Source: Nitratireductor sp. XY-223 (GTDB lineage Bacteria > Pseudomonadota > Alphaproteobacteria > Rhizobiales > Rhizobiaceae). From it: a DNA stretch of 64,000 nucleotides. A program made the translations under genes and the position numbers. A model generated the notes under the pieces. The model was not told the origin of the DNA. It saw only the letters and a program-made list of their open reading frames with translations, and ran no database searches. The stretch is taken from positions 186,001-250,000 of the forward strand of contig NZ_SPNT01000004.1 of NCBI RefSeq assembly GCF_004959855.1, in the 5' to 3' direction. Below, piece after piece: positions 1 to 7,173 of this stretch. Each line of letters starts with the position of its first letter. Position 1 is the stretch's first letter.

Positions 1-462
1 TACGAAGGCGGGACGCACGTGCCGCTGATCGTCGCCGGCAAGGGCGTGACGCGACAGGGCAAACGGGAGGCGGCGCTGGTCAACTCGACCGATCTTTTCG
101 CGACCATCGCGCAGCTCGCCGGCATCGATGTGCCTGCCGCGCCCGACAGCCCCGAGGACAGCATCAGCTTCGCGCCGCTTCTGACCGAAAGCGGCGCCGG
201 CGGGCGGCGGTACGTTTACACGGAATTGTTCGGCGAGATGCCCGGCGCCAGGCGGAACAAAAGGCCGAGCCGCAACGGATGGGCGATCCGCGACGACCGC
301 TGGAAATACCTCCATCTCGATGAACAGGGCGATGCGTTCTACGACCTGGCAAGCGATCCGTTCGAACAGGACAATCTCCTGAACGGCGGGCTCAGCGGCG
401 AAGAAAAAGCGGCCTATGAGAGACTGAGAACGGCCGGCTACGAGCTGCGCGCGGGTTACTAG
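1..462 (+). CDS. Sulfatase family hydrolase, C-terminal part (5' end outside window)
   Basis: The reading frame is open from base 1 and ends at 462, leaving the last 153 residues. The first residues (YEGGTHVPLIVAGKGV) match the substrate-side segment of type I sulfatases and related alkaline-phosphatase-fold hydrolases, where EGGxxVP is conserved. The end (KYLHL..FYDLASDPFEQDNLL) is the usual C-terminal sulfatase strand in which the enzyme reports weight/turnover-type residues DPxExxNL. The catalytic formylglycine motif (C/SxPxR) lies upstream and cannot be seen, so it is unknown whether the protein cleaves sulfate esters or belongs to a phosphonate/phosphodiester branch. No signal peptide can be judged. 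Confidence 0.85.
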   Translation, partial: YEGGTHVPLIVAGKGVTRQGKREAALVNSTDLFATIAQLAGIDVPAAPDSPEDSISFAPLLTESGAGGRRYVYTELFGEMPGARRNKRPSRNGWAIRDDRWKYLHLDEQGDAFYDLASDPFEQDNLLNGGLSGEEKAAYERLRTAGYELRAGY

Positions 463-533
463 CCCGTACGGCCGCTTGGCGGCGTCCGGCAACCGGCCGC
501 CGCCGATTGTCCCGAAACACCACGGTGTCGACC

Positions 534-971
534 ATGGCCGAAAACATCGAAATTCAAATCGGAGACGAGGAAGACGCAAGGCAGATCGAAACCGCGCTGC
601 TTGCCGCCTTGCGGGGAGCGCAGCCGCAATCCGCCAATGCGCGCTTCGTGCTTTGCGCCCGGACGGGCGACGGCCGGCTTGTCGCCGGCGCGACCGTTGA
701 AACATCCTATGGCTGGGCCGCCGTCAAGACCCTTTGGGTCGCGGATGAATTCCGCCGCCGCGGAATTGCACACGCGCTGATGCGCAAAGCCGAGGAAAAG
801 GCGCTGGACCTCGGCTGCCACGGCGCCTGGCTGGACACGTCCAACCCGGATGCCAGGACGTTTTACGAGAAGCTGGGCTACACCGAATTCGGCTCTTTGG
901 CCAACGCGCACGGCCAGCACCCGGAAACCCACCGGCGCTGGTTCCTCAAGAAGGCGCTGACAGAAACATGA
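534..971 (+). CDS. GNAT family N-acetyltransferase
   Basis: A 145-residue protein with the GNAT fold. The acetyl-CoA pyrophosphate loop is visible as LWVADEFRRRGIAHALM (Q/RxxGxG/A type), followed by the C-terminal half WLDTSNPDARTFYEKLGYTEFG, which is the typical substrate-side helix and FYxxxGY strand. It presumably transfers an acetyl group from acetyl-CoA to an amine; the substrate cannot be inferred. The ATG at 534 is chosen over an in-frame TTG at 507 because the fold starts directly after it, although neither has a clear Shine-Dalgarno sequence. The gene runs convergently towards the HAD gene on the other strand. Confidence 0.85.
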   Translation: MAENIEIQIGDEEDARQIETALLAALRGAQPQSANARFVLCARTGDGRLVAGATVETSYGWAAVKTLWVADEFRRRGIAHALMRKAEEKALDLGCHGAWLDTSNPDARTFYEKLGYTEFGSLANAHGQHPETHRRWFLKKALTET

Positions 972-993
972 CGTTGTTCAGCCAAAGTCCGCG

Positions 994-1773
994 CTAGGAA
1001 CCGGTCAACGACTCTGCGGCTTGCAGAAGATCATCGAATTCCGCCGTCGGCTGGACATCAAGTCCCTCGGAGCAGCCCGGTTGCCACTTTCCCGTGCGGA
1101 CCAGGTAGCCCGAAAGGCCGGACTTGATTGCCGCCGCCACATCGAACTCCGCGTCGTCGCCGATCATGACGACATCCTTCGGTTCCAGTTTCATGTCGTC
1201 AACGGCAAGGTGAAAGAAATCCGGGGACGGCTTTCCCAGCACCGTCGCCTCCCGTCCCGATGCAAATTCCAGCGCGGCGACGAAGGCGCCGACATCGAGG
1301 CTGAGATTTCCGTCATCGTCGCGGAAATAACGGTTGCCGGCGAGCGCGATGAACGCGGCACCGGCCATGATGCGGCGGAAAGCCTCGTTGAGGCTGTCAT
1401 AGGAAAACCCCTCGCGGGCATCGGCCACGATAACTGCCGGCCGGCTTCCGGCCGGCAAGTCGCTGAAATCCTGCATCAGCGATGGCCGGACCAGAAAGTG
1501 TGGATCGAGCCCCTCGCGAACGATATGCGAGCGGGCCGCCTGGGAAGGCGTGAATATTTCATGGGGTTCGACGGGAATGCCCAGCCCTTCCAGCTTGGCG
1601 CGGATGGCACCCAGCGGCTGGCTCGTGGTGTTGGTCAGAAACCGTGTCGGTATCCCCGCCCGTTTCAAACGCAATATCGCTTCGCCCGAACCCGGAAGGA
1701 CGGCGCCGCCCTGATAGACAACACCGCCCAGATCGACCAGAACTCCCTTCGGCTTTGCCATGTTTGCGTCCAT
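994..1773 (-). CDS. HAD-superfamily hydrolase, NagD/LHPP-like (HAD-IIA)
   Basis: 259 residues with all HAD-IIA landmarks: motif I near residue 14 (VDLGGVVYQ), motif II LTNTTS, a motif III lysine in LGKPSPDFF, and motif IV MIGDDAEFDV. A large C2 cap lies between motifs II and III, as in NagD, LHPP and phosphoglycolate phosphatases. In motif I the second aspartate of DxD, the general acid/base, is glycine (D14-L-G16). The LHPP-like branch also departs from DxD here (DISG), so this is probably a member of that branch. A phosphatase role, possibly on phospho-histidine, phospho-lysine or pyrophosphate, is only an inference. A second ATG lies 4 codons downstream of the start used. Confidence 0.85.
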   Translation of the reverse strand: MDANMAKPKGVLVDLGGVVYQGGAVLPGSGEAILRLKRAGIPTRFLTNTTSQPLGAIRAKLEGLGIPVEPHEIFTPSQAARSHIVREGLDPHFLVRPSLMQDFSDLPAGSRPAVIVADAREGFSYDSLNEAFRRIMAGAAFIALAGNRYFRDDDGNLSLDVGAFVAALEFASGREATVLGKPSPDFFHLAVDDMKLEPKDVVMIGDDAEFDVAAAIKSGLSGYLVRTGKWQPGCSEGLDVQPTAEFDDLLQAAESLTGS

Positions 1774-1955
1774 CCCGCGCGATTTGTCACTCAGAGTATC
1801 GAATTCCGCCCCGCAAATTAATATCCCGCGGTGACCTTATGAACACACCCGCGGATAACCGTCATCCGATGCGATCGCGACATTGAACCTCAGCGTCCGT
1901 TTCGCCTATGCTGGCCCGACGGACGCTTGTGCGTCCGGCAGGGAGGGAGTTGCAG

Positions 1956-2486
1956 GTGATTTCGCGGTTTTTCAGACGGCGCGACCCGACCGCACGGCTA
2001 GCCGGCGAGTTGAAGGCCTATGCGCTGGCCGTGACACGCGATCCCGACGCCGCCGATGACCTGGTGCAGGAAACCCTCGCGCGCATGCTGGAGCGGCCGA
2101 AACTGCTGGAAGACGCTGTCATGGCAAAGCGCTACGCGTTCAGGACGCTGCACAATCTGTACATCGATAATTTGCGCAAACAGAAAGTCAGGCGGGAATA
2201 TTCCGCGGTCCAGGAACGTATATCCAGCGAAGCGGACGGAGCCGATTTCGACGCCGTCGATCGGCTGATCGTGCGCAACGCTTTCGAACTTCTATCGCCG
2301 GAGCATCGCGAAATCCTGTTTTTGATCGATGTGATGGGCTTCAAATACGCCGAGGCGGCGGAAACGCTCGGCATAGCAAATGGAACGGTCATGAGCAGGG
2401 TCAGCCGGGCAAGGGCGGAAATGATCAGGAAACTGCACGAATCCCCCGTGCGCCCGCTGAAACGGCGCGGAAAGAACGAGCATTGA
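1956..2486 (+). CDS. RNA polymerase sigma factor, ECF (sigma-70 family)
   Basis: About 176 residues with region 2 (AYALAVTRDPDAADDLVQETLARML) and region 4 (LSPEHREILFLIDVMGFKYAEAAETLGIANGTVMSRVSRAR), separated by a short linker: the architecture of extracytoplasmic-function sigma factors. The GTG at 1956 is preferred because GGGAGGGAG ends 6 bases before it; in-frame TTG codons at 1950 and 1908 would add residues not expected in the family. The stop codon overlaps the TTG start of the next gene by four bases, so sigma and anti-sigma factor are translationally coupled. The target regulon is not evident. Confidence 0.9.
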   Translation: MISRFFRRRDPTARLAGELKAYALAVTRDPDAADDLVQETLARMLERPKLLEDAVMAKRYAFRTLHNLYIDNLRKQKVRREYSAVQERISSEADGADFDAVDRLIVRNAFELLSPEHREILFLIDVMGFKYAEAAETLGIANGTVMSRVSRARAEMIRKLHESPVRPLKRRGKNEH

Positions 2487-3262
2487 GCAGATTGTCGGAA
2501 AAAGACTTCGAGATCCTCAACGCGCTCGCCGACGGCGAGCTTGACGAGGACACGGCACGTGAATGGCAGGCGCGCATCGACAGCCAGCCAAAGCTGCGCG
2601 CCGCTTACGACGACATCGTCTCGATCAAGCGGAAACTGGGGGGACTTGGCGCGGATAACCCGCAGCTTCCCGCCCTTGGAAGCCAGGGCGATTCCGGCGC
2701 GGGCCGCTGGGCCATAGCGGCCTCGATCGCCGCCGTTCTGCTTGCCGGGGCCGTGGTCTTCTGGCCGGCAAGCGAGACCACCGGCCAGCCGCAATCGATC
2801 GCCGCCTGGCACGACCGGTTTTCCGGACAGGAATATGTCGTCGACCAGGGCGATCAGCCGCTTTTCGTTTCATTCGGCCAGATCGCGGATATACCGATAC
2901 CCGATTTGACCGCCTGGCGGCTTTATCTGGTCGACCATCAGGTCCTGGATCCCGGAACGCAGTCCGCTCAGGCGGTTCTCCACTATCGTGGCCTGCGCGG
3001 CTGCCGGCTGACCATCCGTTACGGTGCGTCGGTGCAGCCGGTCGCCGCCGACCCGGCGCCCCCCGAGGGCAGCAACTTCCGCCACTGGCTCGCCGGGAGT
3101 TCCGACATCAGCATCATCGCCAGCGGGATGGACGCGGGCCGTTTCCAGTCGATTGCCGAATATGTCGAACTGCTGACCAGGGCCGCGGCCGACCCGAGCG
3201 GGAAGATGCAGATGGCCGAGGCCAGCGGCTACCTGAACGCGCCGCCCTGCGCACAGGCTTAA
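2483..3262 (+). CDS. Membrane-bound anti-sigma factor
   Basis: 259 residues. The N-terminal 50 residues (LNALADGELDEDTAREWQARI..) resemble the cytoplasmic anti-sigma domain found in RsiW/ChrR-like and DUF-type anti-sigma proteins. One transmembrane helix follows at about residues 73-92 (IAASIAAVLLAGAVVFW), and the remaining ~165 residues would lie in the periplasm. It begins at a TTG that overlaps the sigma-factor stop codon, typical of a coupled sigma/anti-sigma pair. It probably holds the ECF factor at the membrane until a periplasmic signal arrives. No HxxxCxxC zinc motif is present, so a redox-zinc mechanism is unlikely. Confidence 0.85.
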   Translation: MSRLSEKDFEILNALADGELDEDTAREWQARIDSQPKLRAAYDDIVSIKRKLGGLGADNPQLPALGSQGDSGAGRWAIAASIAAVLLAGAVVFWPASETTGQPQSIAAWHDRFSGQEYVVDQGDQPLFVSFGQIADIPIPDLTAWRLYLVDHQVLDPGTQSAQAVLHYRGLRGCRLTIRYGASVQPVAADPAPPEGSNFRHWLAGSSDISIIASGMDAGRFQSIAEYVELLTRAAADPSGKMQMAEASGYLNAPPCAQA

Positions 3263-3271
3263 CGGCTGCGT

Positions 3272-3604
3272 TCAATTTGTGGGAAAATTGGGCCGGTCGA
3301 CACCGTAGTTCTTTGCAAGGTAGTCGACGACGAGCGTGTAGTCCGGCTCCTCGATCTCCTCCATTTCCTGCTCATCCACCATCCATTCGAGCATTTCGAC
3401 CCATCCGTCTCGCGTGATTCCCTGTTGGGCGACAATGCGTTCTGAGTGGCAGGCGGTGCAGTAGATGAAGGTCTCCTCGACGCCGGCATCGTCCACGAGG
3501 ATGCCGTACTCATAGTCGTCATCGCCCGCCGATCCCGCCGGGGAAACGCCGGCCGATGCGGCAAGGAATGCGGCGCAGAGCAAGTGTCTGAAGACACGGA
3601 TCAT
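3272..3604 (-). CDS. Small periplasmic c-type cytochrome, probable electron acceptor of the sulfite dehydrogenase
   Basis: 110 residues from the ATG at 3604: a signal peptide (VFRHLLCAAFLAASAGVSPAGSA) and one haem-binding CxxCH site (YCTACHSE). A conserved-looking GITRDGWVEMLEWM segment follows, of the kind seen in SorB/SorU-like and other monohaem cytochromes that end with an acidic helix. It lies about 80 bases downstream of the molybdenum sulfite dehydrogenase on the same strand. This is the arrangement of SorA-SorB and rhizobial SorT-SorU pairs, in which the cytochrome passes sulfite electrons to the respiratory chain. The axial methionine cannot be assigned with certainty; several Met residues follow the haem site. 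Confidence 0.85.
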   Translation of the reverse strand: MIRVFRHLLCAAFLAASAGVSPAGSAGDDDYEYGILVDDAGVEETFIYCTACHSERIVAQQGITRDGWVEMLEWMVDEQEMEEIEEPDYTLVVDYLAKNYGVDRPNFPTN

Positions 3605-3682
3605 GGTGTTCTCCAAGGAATTCACCCGTGCGTGGCAGATAAATCCGCCACGCACGCGCGGTCAATGTCGGTGAAAAATCGG

Positions 3683-4978
3683 TCAGCTCACGGTCAGCGC
3701 AATGCGGTGCATCGTGTTGTTGAGATAACCCTTCGGGTTCCAGGCCAGCGCGAAGGGCTGCTGCTCGCCGGAATCGTCCGTCGCGCGCGCCCAGACCTCG
3801 TAGTAGCCGGCCTGCGGGAAGGCCACCGTCGTGCGCCAGTTCTGCCAGGCGCCTTCATTGACCGGATCGTCGAGATCGGCCTGCTGCCAGCTCGCGCCGA
3901 AATCAATGGAGACGTCGAGCCGCGTGACCTTGCGGTCGCCCGACCAGGCATGGCCGCGTATCTCGGCCTTCATCCCGGAGGCCGTGCCGGTCTGCGGTGC
4001 GGTAATGAGCGATTTCACCGGCATGCGTTCGATGATCTCGAAGTCTTCCTTCTCGACCTTCTCGCCGGGGGCCACCGGCCGGTTGGGGACGCGGTAGGAG
4101 GTGCCGGTCATTTTCGGACCGTCATGGACGATGTCGCGCAGGTAAATGCGCTTCAGCCACTTGTGCGAGACGGAGCCCGGCCAGCCGGGCACCACCAGCC
4201 GCAGCGGCGCGCCGTTGTTCGGATGGATCGGGGCGCCGTTCTGCGCCCAGGCGATAAGCACATTGTCGGTCATCGCCTTTTCGATCGTCATGCCGCGCGA
4301 AATCGGCAGCTTGTCCGGGTTGCCGGACAGGTGGCTGTCGGCGCCCACATGGGCGGTGTAGACGACATTGTCCTTGACGCCGGCGGCGTTCAAGACGTCC
4401 TTCAGCCGCACGCCCGTCCAGTCGGAGCAGCCGACTGCGCCCAGCGTCCACTGGTTGCCCTTGGCGGGCGGATCGAAAGCGGCACGGCCGTTGCCGCCGC
4501 ATTCGATGGTCAGCGCCATGGTGTGGTTCTCGAACTTCTCGCCAAGTTCAGCAATCGTCAGGGTCATCGGGTTGTCGACCAGCCCGTCGACGGTCAGTGT
4601 CCAGGTGTCCGCATCGACGTCCTCCGGCGGATGGCCGTTGTTGCGGATGAAGTGGCGCGCCGTCGGCGTGATCGGATCGTCAAGCAGGTGCGGCGGCGTC
4701 TCGGCATTGATCGGCCGGTCGTTAAGAAGCGTCAGCCCGTCCTTGCCGGTCAGCACGTCCTCGTTCGCGAAGGCCGCCGGGATGAAGCCGGCCGGCATGT
4801 TGCGGTGGAACGGGATTGCCGTCCCGATCATCGCGCCCATGGTCGCAAGGCCCGCACCTTTCAGGAAACCGCGCCTGTCTGAGTTCGTCTTCCTGCCGAA
4901 AAATGCGGCGTCGGCCCCCTCGGGATCCTGTTCAAAGAAATCATAAAGGCCCCTCGGCCCGTCCGTACGATCGGTCAT
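3683..4978 (-). CDS. Molybdopterin-dependent sulfite dehydrogenase (sulfite oxidase family, SorT/SorA/SoxC-like)
   Basis: 431 residues from the ATG at 4978, which has a strong AGGAGGAG upstream. A twin-arginine signal (SDRRGFLKGAGLATMG) begins near residue 30, predicting Tat export with the Mo cofactor already bound. The Mo-ligating cysteine is in ALTIECGGNGR. The C-terminal third (AEIRGHAWSGDRKVTRLDVSIDFGASW) is the dimerisation domain of the sulfite oxidase family. The enzyme would oxidise sulfite (or a protein-bound sulfane in SoxC) in the periplasm. No sox genes are nearby and a small cytochrome c is directly downstream, which favours a stand-alone sulfite dehydrogenase over SoxCD. Confidence 0.9.
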   Translation of the reverse strand: MTDRTDGPRGLYDFFEQDPEGADAAFFGRKTNSDRRGFLKGAGLATMGAMIGTAIPFHRNMPAGFIPAAFANEDVLTGKDGLTLLNDRPINAETPPHLLDDPITPTARHFIRNNGHPPEDVDADTWTLTVDGLVDNPMTLTIAELGEKFENHTMALTIECGGNGRAAFDPPAKGNQWTLGAVGCSDWTGVRLKDVLNAAGVKDNVVYTAHVGADSHLSGNPDKLPISRGMTIEKAMTDNVLIAWAQNGAPIHPNNGAPLRLVVPGWPGSVSHKWLKRIYLRDIVHDGPKMTGTSYRVPNRPVAPGEKVEKEDFEIIERMPVKSLITAPQTGTASGMKAEIRGHAWSGDRKVTRLDVSIDFGASWQQADLDDPVNEGAWQNWRTTVAFPQAGYYEVWARATDDSGEQQPFALAWNPKGYLNNTMHRIALTVS

Positions 4979-5139
4979 GCGTATCTCCTCCTCTGCGATC
5001 GAATGTCGCATTGGGTAAAGGACGTGCGTGCCGCCGGGATTATTCCTGCGGGCGGGCAAAAATTTTTCGGCACTGGCCGATCGGACGCCGGCCGGGCGGC
5101 GCACACGGGCCCGGGCGACACGGTACTAAGGCGTTCGAT

Positions 5140-6342
5140 TCACACGGCGATCGCCAGTGCCAGCACCTCGGCGCCGCGGATCAGATCGTCGGTGTCCGTG
5201 TCCTCCGAAAAATTGTGGCTGATGCCGCCGATCGACGGCACGAACAGCATCGCCGCGGGCATCAGCCGGGCGACATTGGCGGCATCGTGCAGTGCGCCGG
5301 AGGGCATGACCCGCCAGTTGTCCGGCGCCGTTTCCGCCGCAGCGCTCTCCAGTCGGGCGCGCAGGCCGTCGTCCATCCCGGTCGGCGGCACGGCGACATG
5401 GTTCGACAGATCGAGGTGCAGGGTACGTTCGGCGCAGACCCGCTCGGCGGTTCCGCGGACGATTTCCTCCATGCGGTCGAGCCGATCCTTGTCGCCATCG
5501 CGCCACTGGACCGTGAAGTCGGCCTGCCCGGGCACGATGGAGGACGCGTTGGGCTGCAGCGCGACGTGGCCGATGGTCCAGACGGTCGCGGGCGTGACGA
5601 TCTCCGCGAAAGCCCGGTTGATCGCGTCGGCAAAGGCGACGAGGCCCTGGAAGGCGTCGCGGCGCGCCGCCATGGGCGTCGTTCCGGCGTGGTTCTGGTG
5701 GCCGGTGAAGCGGATCTGCAGGCTGCGGATGCCGACAATGACGTCGACGACGCCGATCGATTCCCCGGCTTCGTCCAGCACCGGCCCCTGTTCGATATGC
5801 GTTTCGATGAAGCCGGTGAACCGGTCGGGCCGCACGAAATCGGCCGCGCAAAGACCGGCCATCGCCGCCCTGGCCTCGGCGAAGGTCCGGCCCTCAAGGT
5901 CGGTCAGCCGGTCGGCCTCGTCGAGCGGCAGCGCCCCGCTCCAGACGCGGCTGCCGGTCAGCGCGCCGAAGCGGCCCTCCTCGTCCTGGAAGGAAACGAC
6001 GGCAACCGGCGGCCCGCCGGCCTCGGCGGAAGCCCGCGATACCTCAAGCGCGGCGATCACCCCGTAGGCGCCGTCAAGCCAGCCGCCTTCCGGCTGGCTG
6101 TCGCTGTGGGAGCCCGAGAGCATGCAGGGCGTGTCCGCAGCCGGCAGGCCGAAAAGATTACCGACGGGATCGAAGACCGGCTCCAGCCCGGCTTCCGCCA
6201 TGCGCCCGGCAAGCCATTGCCTGGCGGCGATATCGGCTTTTGAATAGGCCGGCCGCACGACGCCGGTTTCCCTGGCGCCGAAGGAACGCAAATGCTGAAG
6301 ATCGCCCAGCAGGCGGTCTGGTTTGATGGGAATAGACGGCAT
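5140..6342 (-). CDS. Zn-dependent amidohydrolase, M20 family (N-carbamoyl-L-amino acid / allantoate / ureidoglycolate amidohydrolase-like)
   Basis: 400 residues from the ATG at 6342 (AGGAG upstream). The hydantoinase/carbamoylase branch of peptidase family M20 is shown by the metal-binding motif [19 protein letters not shown], the bridging acidic residues in FQDEEGRFG and the lid-domain start [16 protein letters not shown]-terminal residues [30 protein letters not shown] complete the metal site. Members hydrolyse N-carbamoyl amino acids, allantoate or ureidoglycolate to release ammonia and CO2. No purine- or hydantoin-pathway gene is adjacent, so the natural substrate remains open. Nothing unusual is seen in the motifs. 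Confidence 0.9.
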   Translation of the reverse strand: MPSIPIKPDRLLGDLQHLRSFGARETGVVRPAYSKADIAARQWLAGRMAEAGLEPVFDPVGNLFGLPAADTPCMLSGSHSDSQPEGGWLDGAYGVIAALEVSRASAEAGGPPVAVVSFQDEEGRFGALTGSRVWSGALPLDEADRLTDLEGRTFAEARAAMAGLCAADFVRPDRFTGFIETHIEQGPVLDEAGESIGVVDVIVGIRSLQIRFTGHQNHAGTTPMAARRDAFQGLVAFADAINRAFAEIVTPATVWTIGHVALQPNASSIVPGQADFTVQWRDGDKDRLDRMEEIVRGTAERVCAERTLHLDLSNHVAVPPTGMDDGLRARLESAAAETAPDNWRVMPSGALHDAANVARLMPAAMLFVPSIGGISHNFSEDTDTDDLIRGAEVLALAIAV

Positions 6343-6615
6343 GATGCTCCTGCACTGTGACAAACGGCAGGGCGCAGTCTGGTGCAGTCCGGTATGTTTG
6401 TCGAACAATTGTTAGGGCCCGTTCAGGAATTAACTGAAACGTCACGCCGGCCGCCGCTTCAATTGACAGCGCATTTGGCGGCCCGCTACAGTTTTTGCGG
6501 GCAGGATTGTCCACCCGGGGCGAGCGCGTTGAGTTTCATGTCGAACGGGCGGCAAAAGTCAGACGGATCGCGGTCGATAACCCGGCCCATTTTGCGAAGA
6601 CCGAGGAGTGCTTTA

Positions 6616-7173
6616 ATGCGATTTCGTTTCCTGACTGTATTGTCTGTCGTCTGCCTGGGCGCGTTCGGCACCGGCGCGCTGGCGCAGGACGCCTCCTCGG
6701 ACGAGCAGCCCGATTTCATCATCAAGGTGCCGGTGAAATTTGACAATCTGCACAAGGACATCACCGGTTCCTACGTGCATTGCGAGGCCTTTTCGCCCGA
6801 TTACACCTATGGCGGCGACCAGGCGACGCCGGCGCGCGCTTCTTCGGGCGATCTCGGCACCGACGATTTCGACGGCATTGTCGAGATGGCGCTTTCCGTG
6901 CGCGACTACTGGGACCCGGACGATACGACGGAAATCGTCTGCGAGATGTCCTTTAACGTGCAGACGGACCGCGGTGTCGAGCGTATCGATTCCGAGCTTT
7001 ACGGGCCGACGACGGCCTTCGGCCGAGACCGCAGCGCCTGCCGCCACGAGGTCGAATGGCTGCGCGCCGCCTGCACGGAAAAGGACAGCGAGGCGCTCGG
7101 CCTCATCCGCCACAAGTTGAACGAGCCGGCGGCGGGCGAGGCCACTGATACGACCGCCGCAACATCGGAATGA
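6616..7173 (+). CDS. Exported protein of unknown function, partner of the repeat protein
   Basis: 185 residues from the ATG at 6616, preceded by GAGGAG. A clear Sec signal peptide (FRFLTVLSVVCLGAFGTGALAQ) occupies about residues 1-24 and ends in ALA-Q. The mature protein has four cysteines (YVHCEAF, VCEMSF, SACRHE, RAACTE), which could form two disulfide bonds in the periplasm. I recognise no family. Its last codon overlaps the start of the large repeat protein (ATGA), so the two are co-translated and probably act together outside the cytoplasm. Confidence 0.8.
   Translation: MRFRFLTVLSVVCLGAFGTGALAQDASSDEQPDFIIKVPVKFDNLHKDITGSYVHCEAFSPDYTYGGDQATPARASSGDLGTDDFDGIVEMALSVRDYWDPDDTTEIVCEMSFNVQTDRGVERIDSELYGPTTAFGRDRSACRHEVEWLRAACTEKDSEALGLIRHKLNEPAAGEATDTTAATSE

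Noticed and set aside
3446-4882. 478-codon open frame opposite the sulfite dehydrogenase
   Set aside because: Antisense shadow; rich in Arg/Gly/Val as expected from high-GC complementary frames.
4816-6243. 475-codon plus-strand frame over the amidohydrolase
   Set aside because: Shadow of the minus-strand M20 enzyme, whose metal-site motifs are intact.
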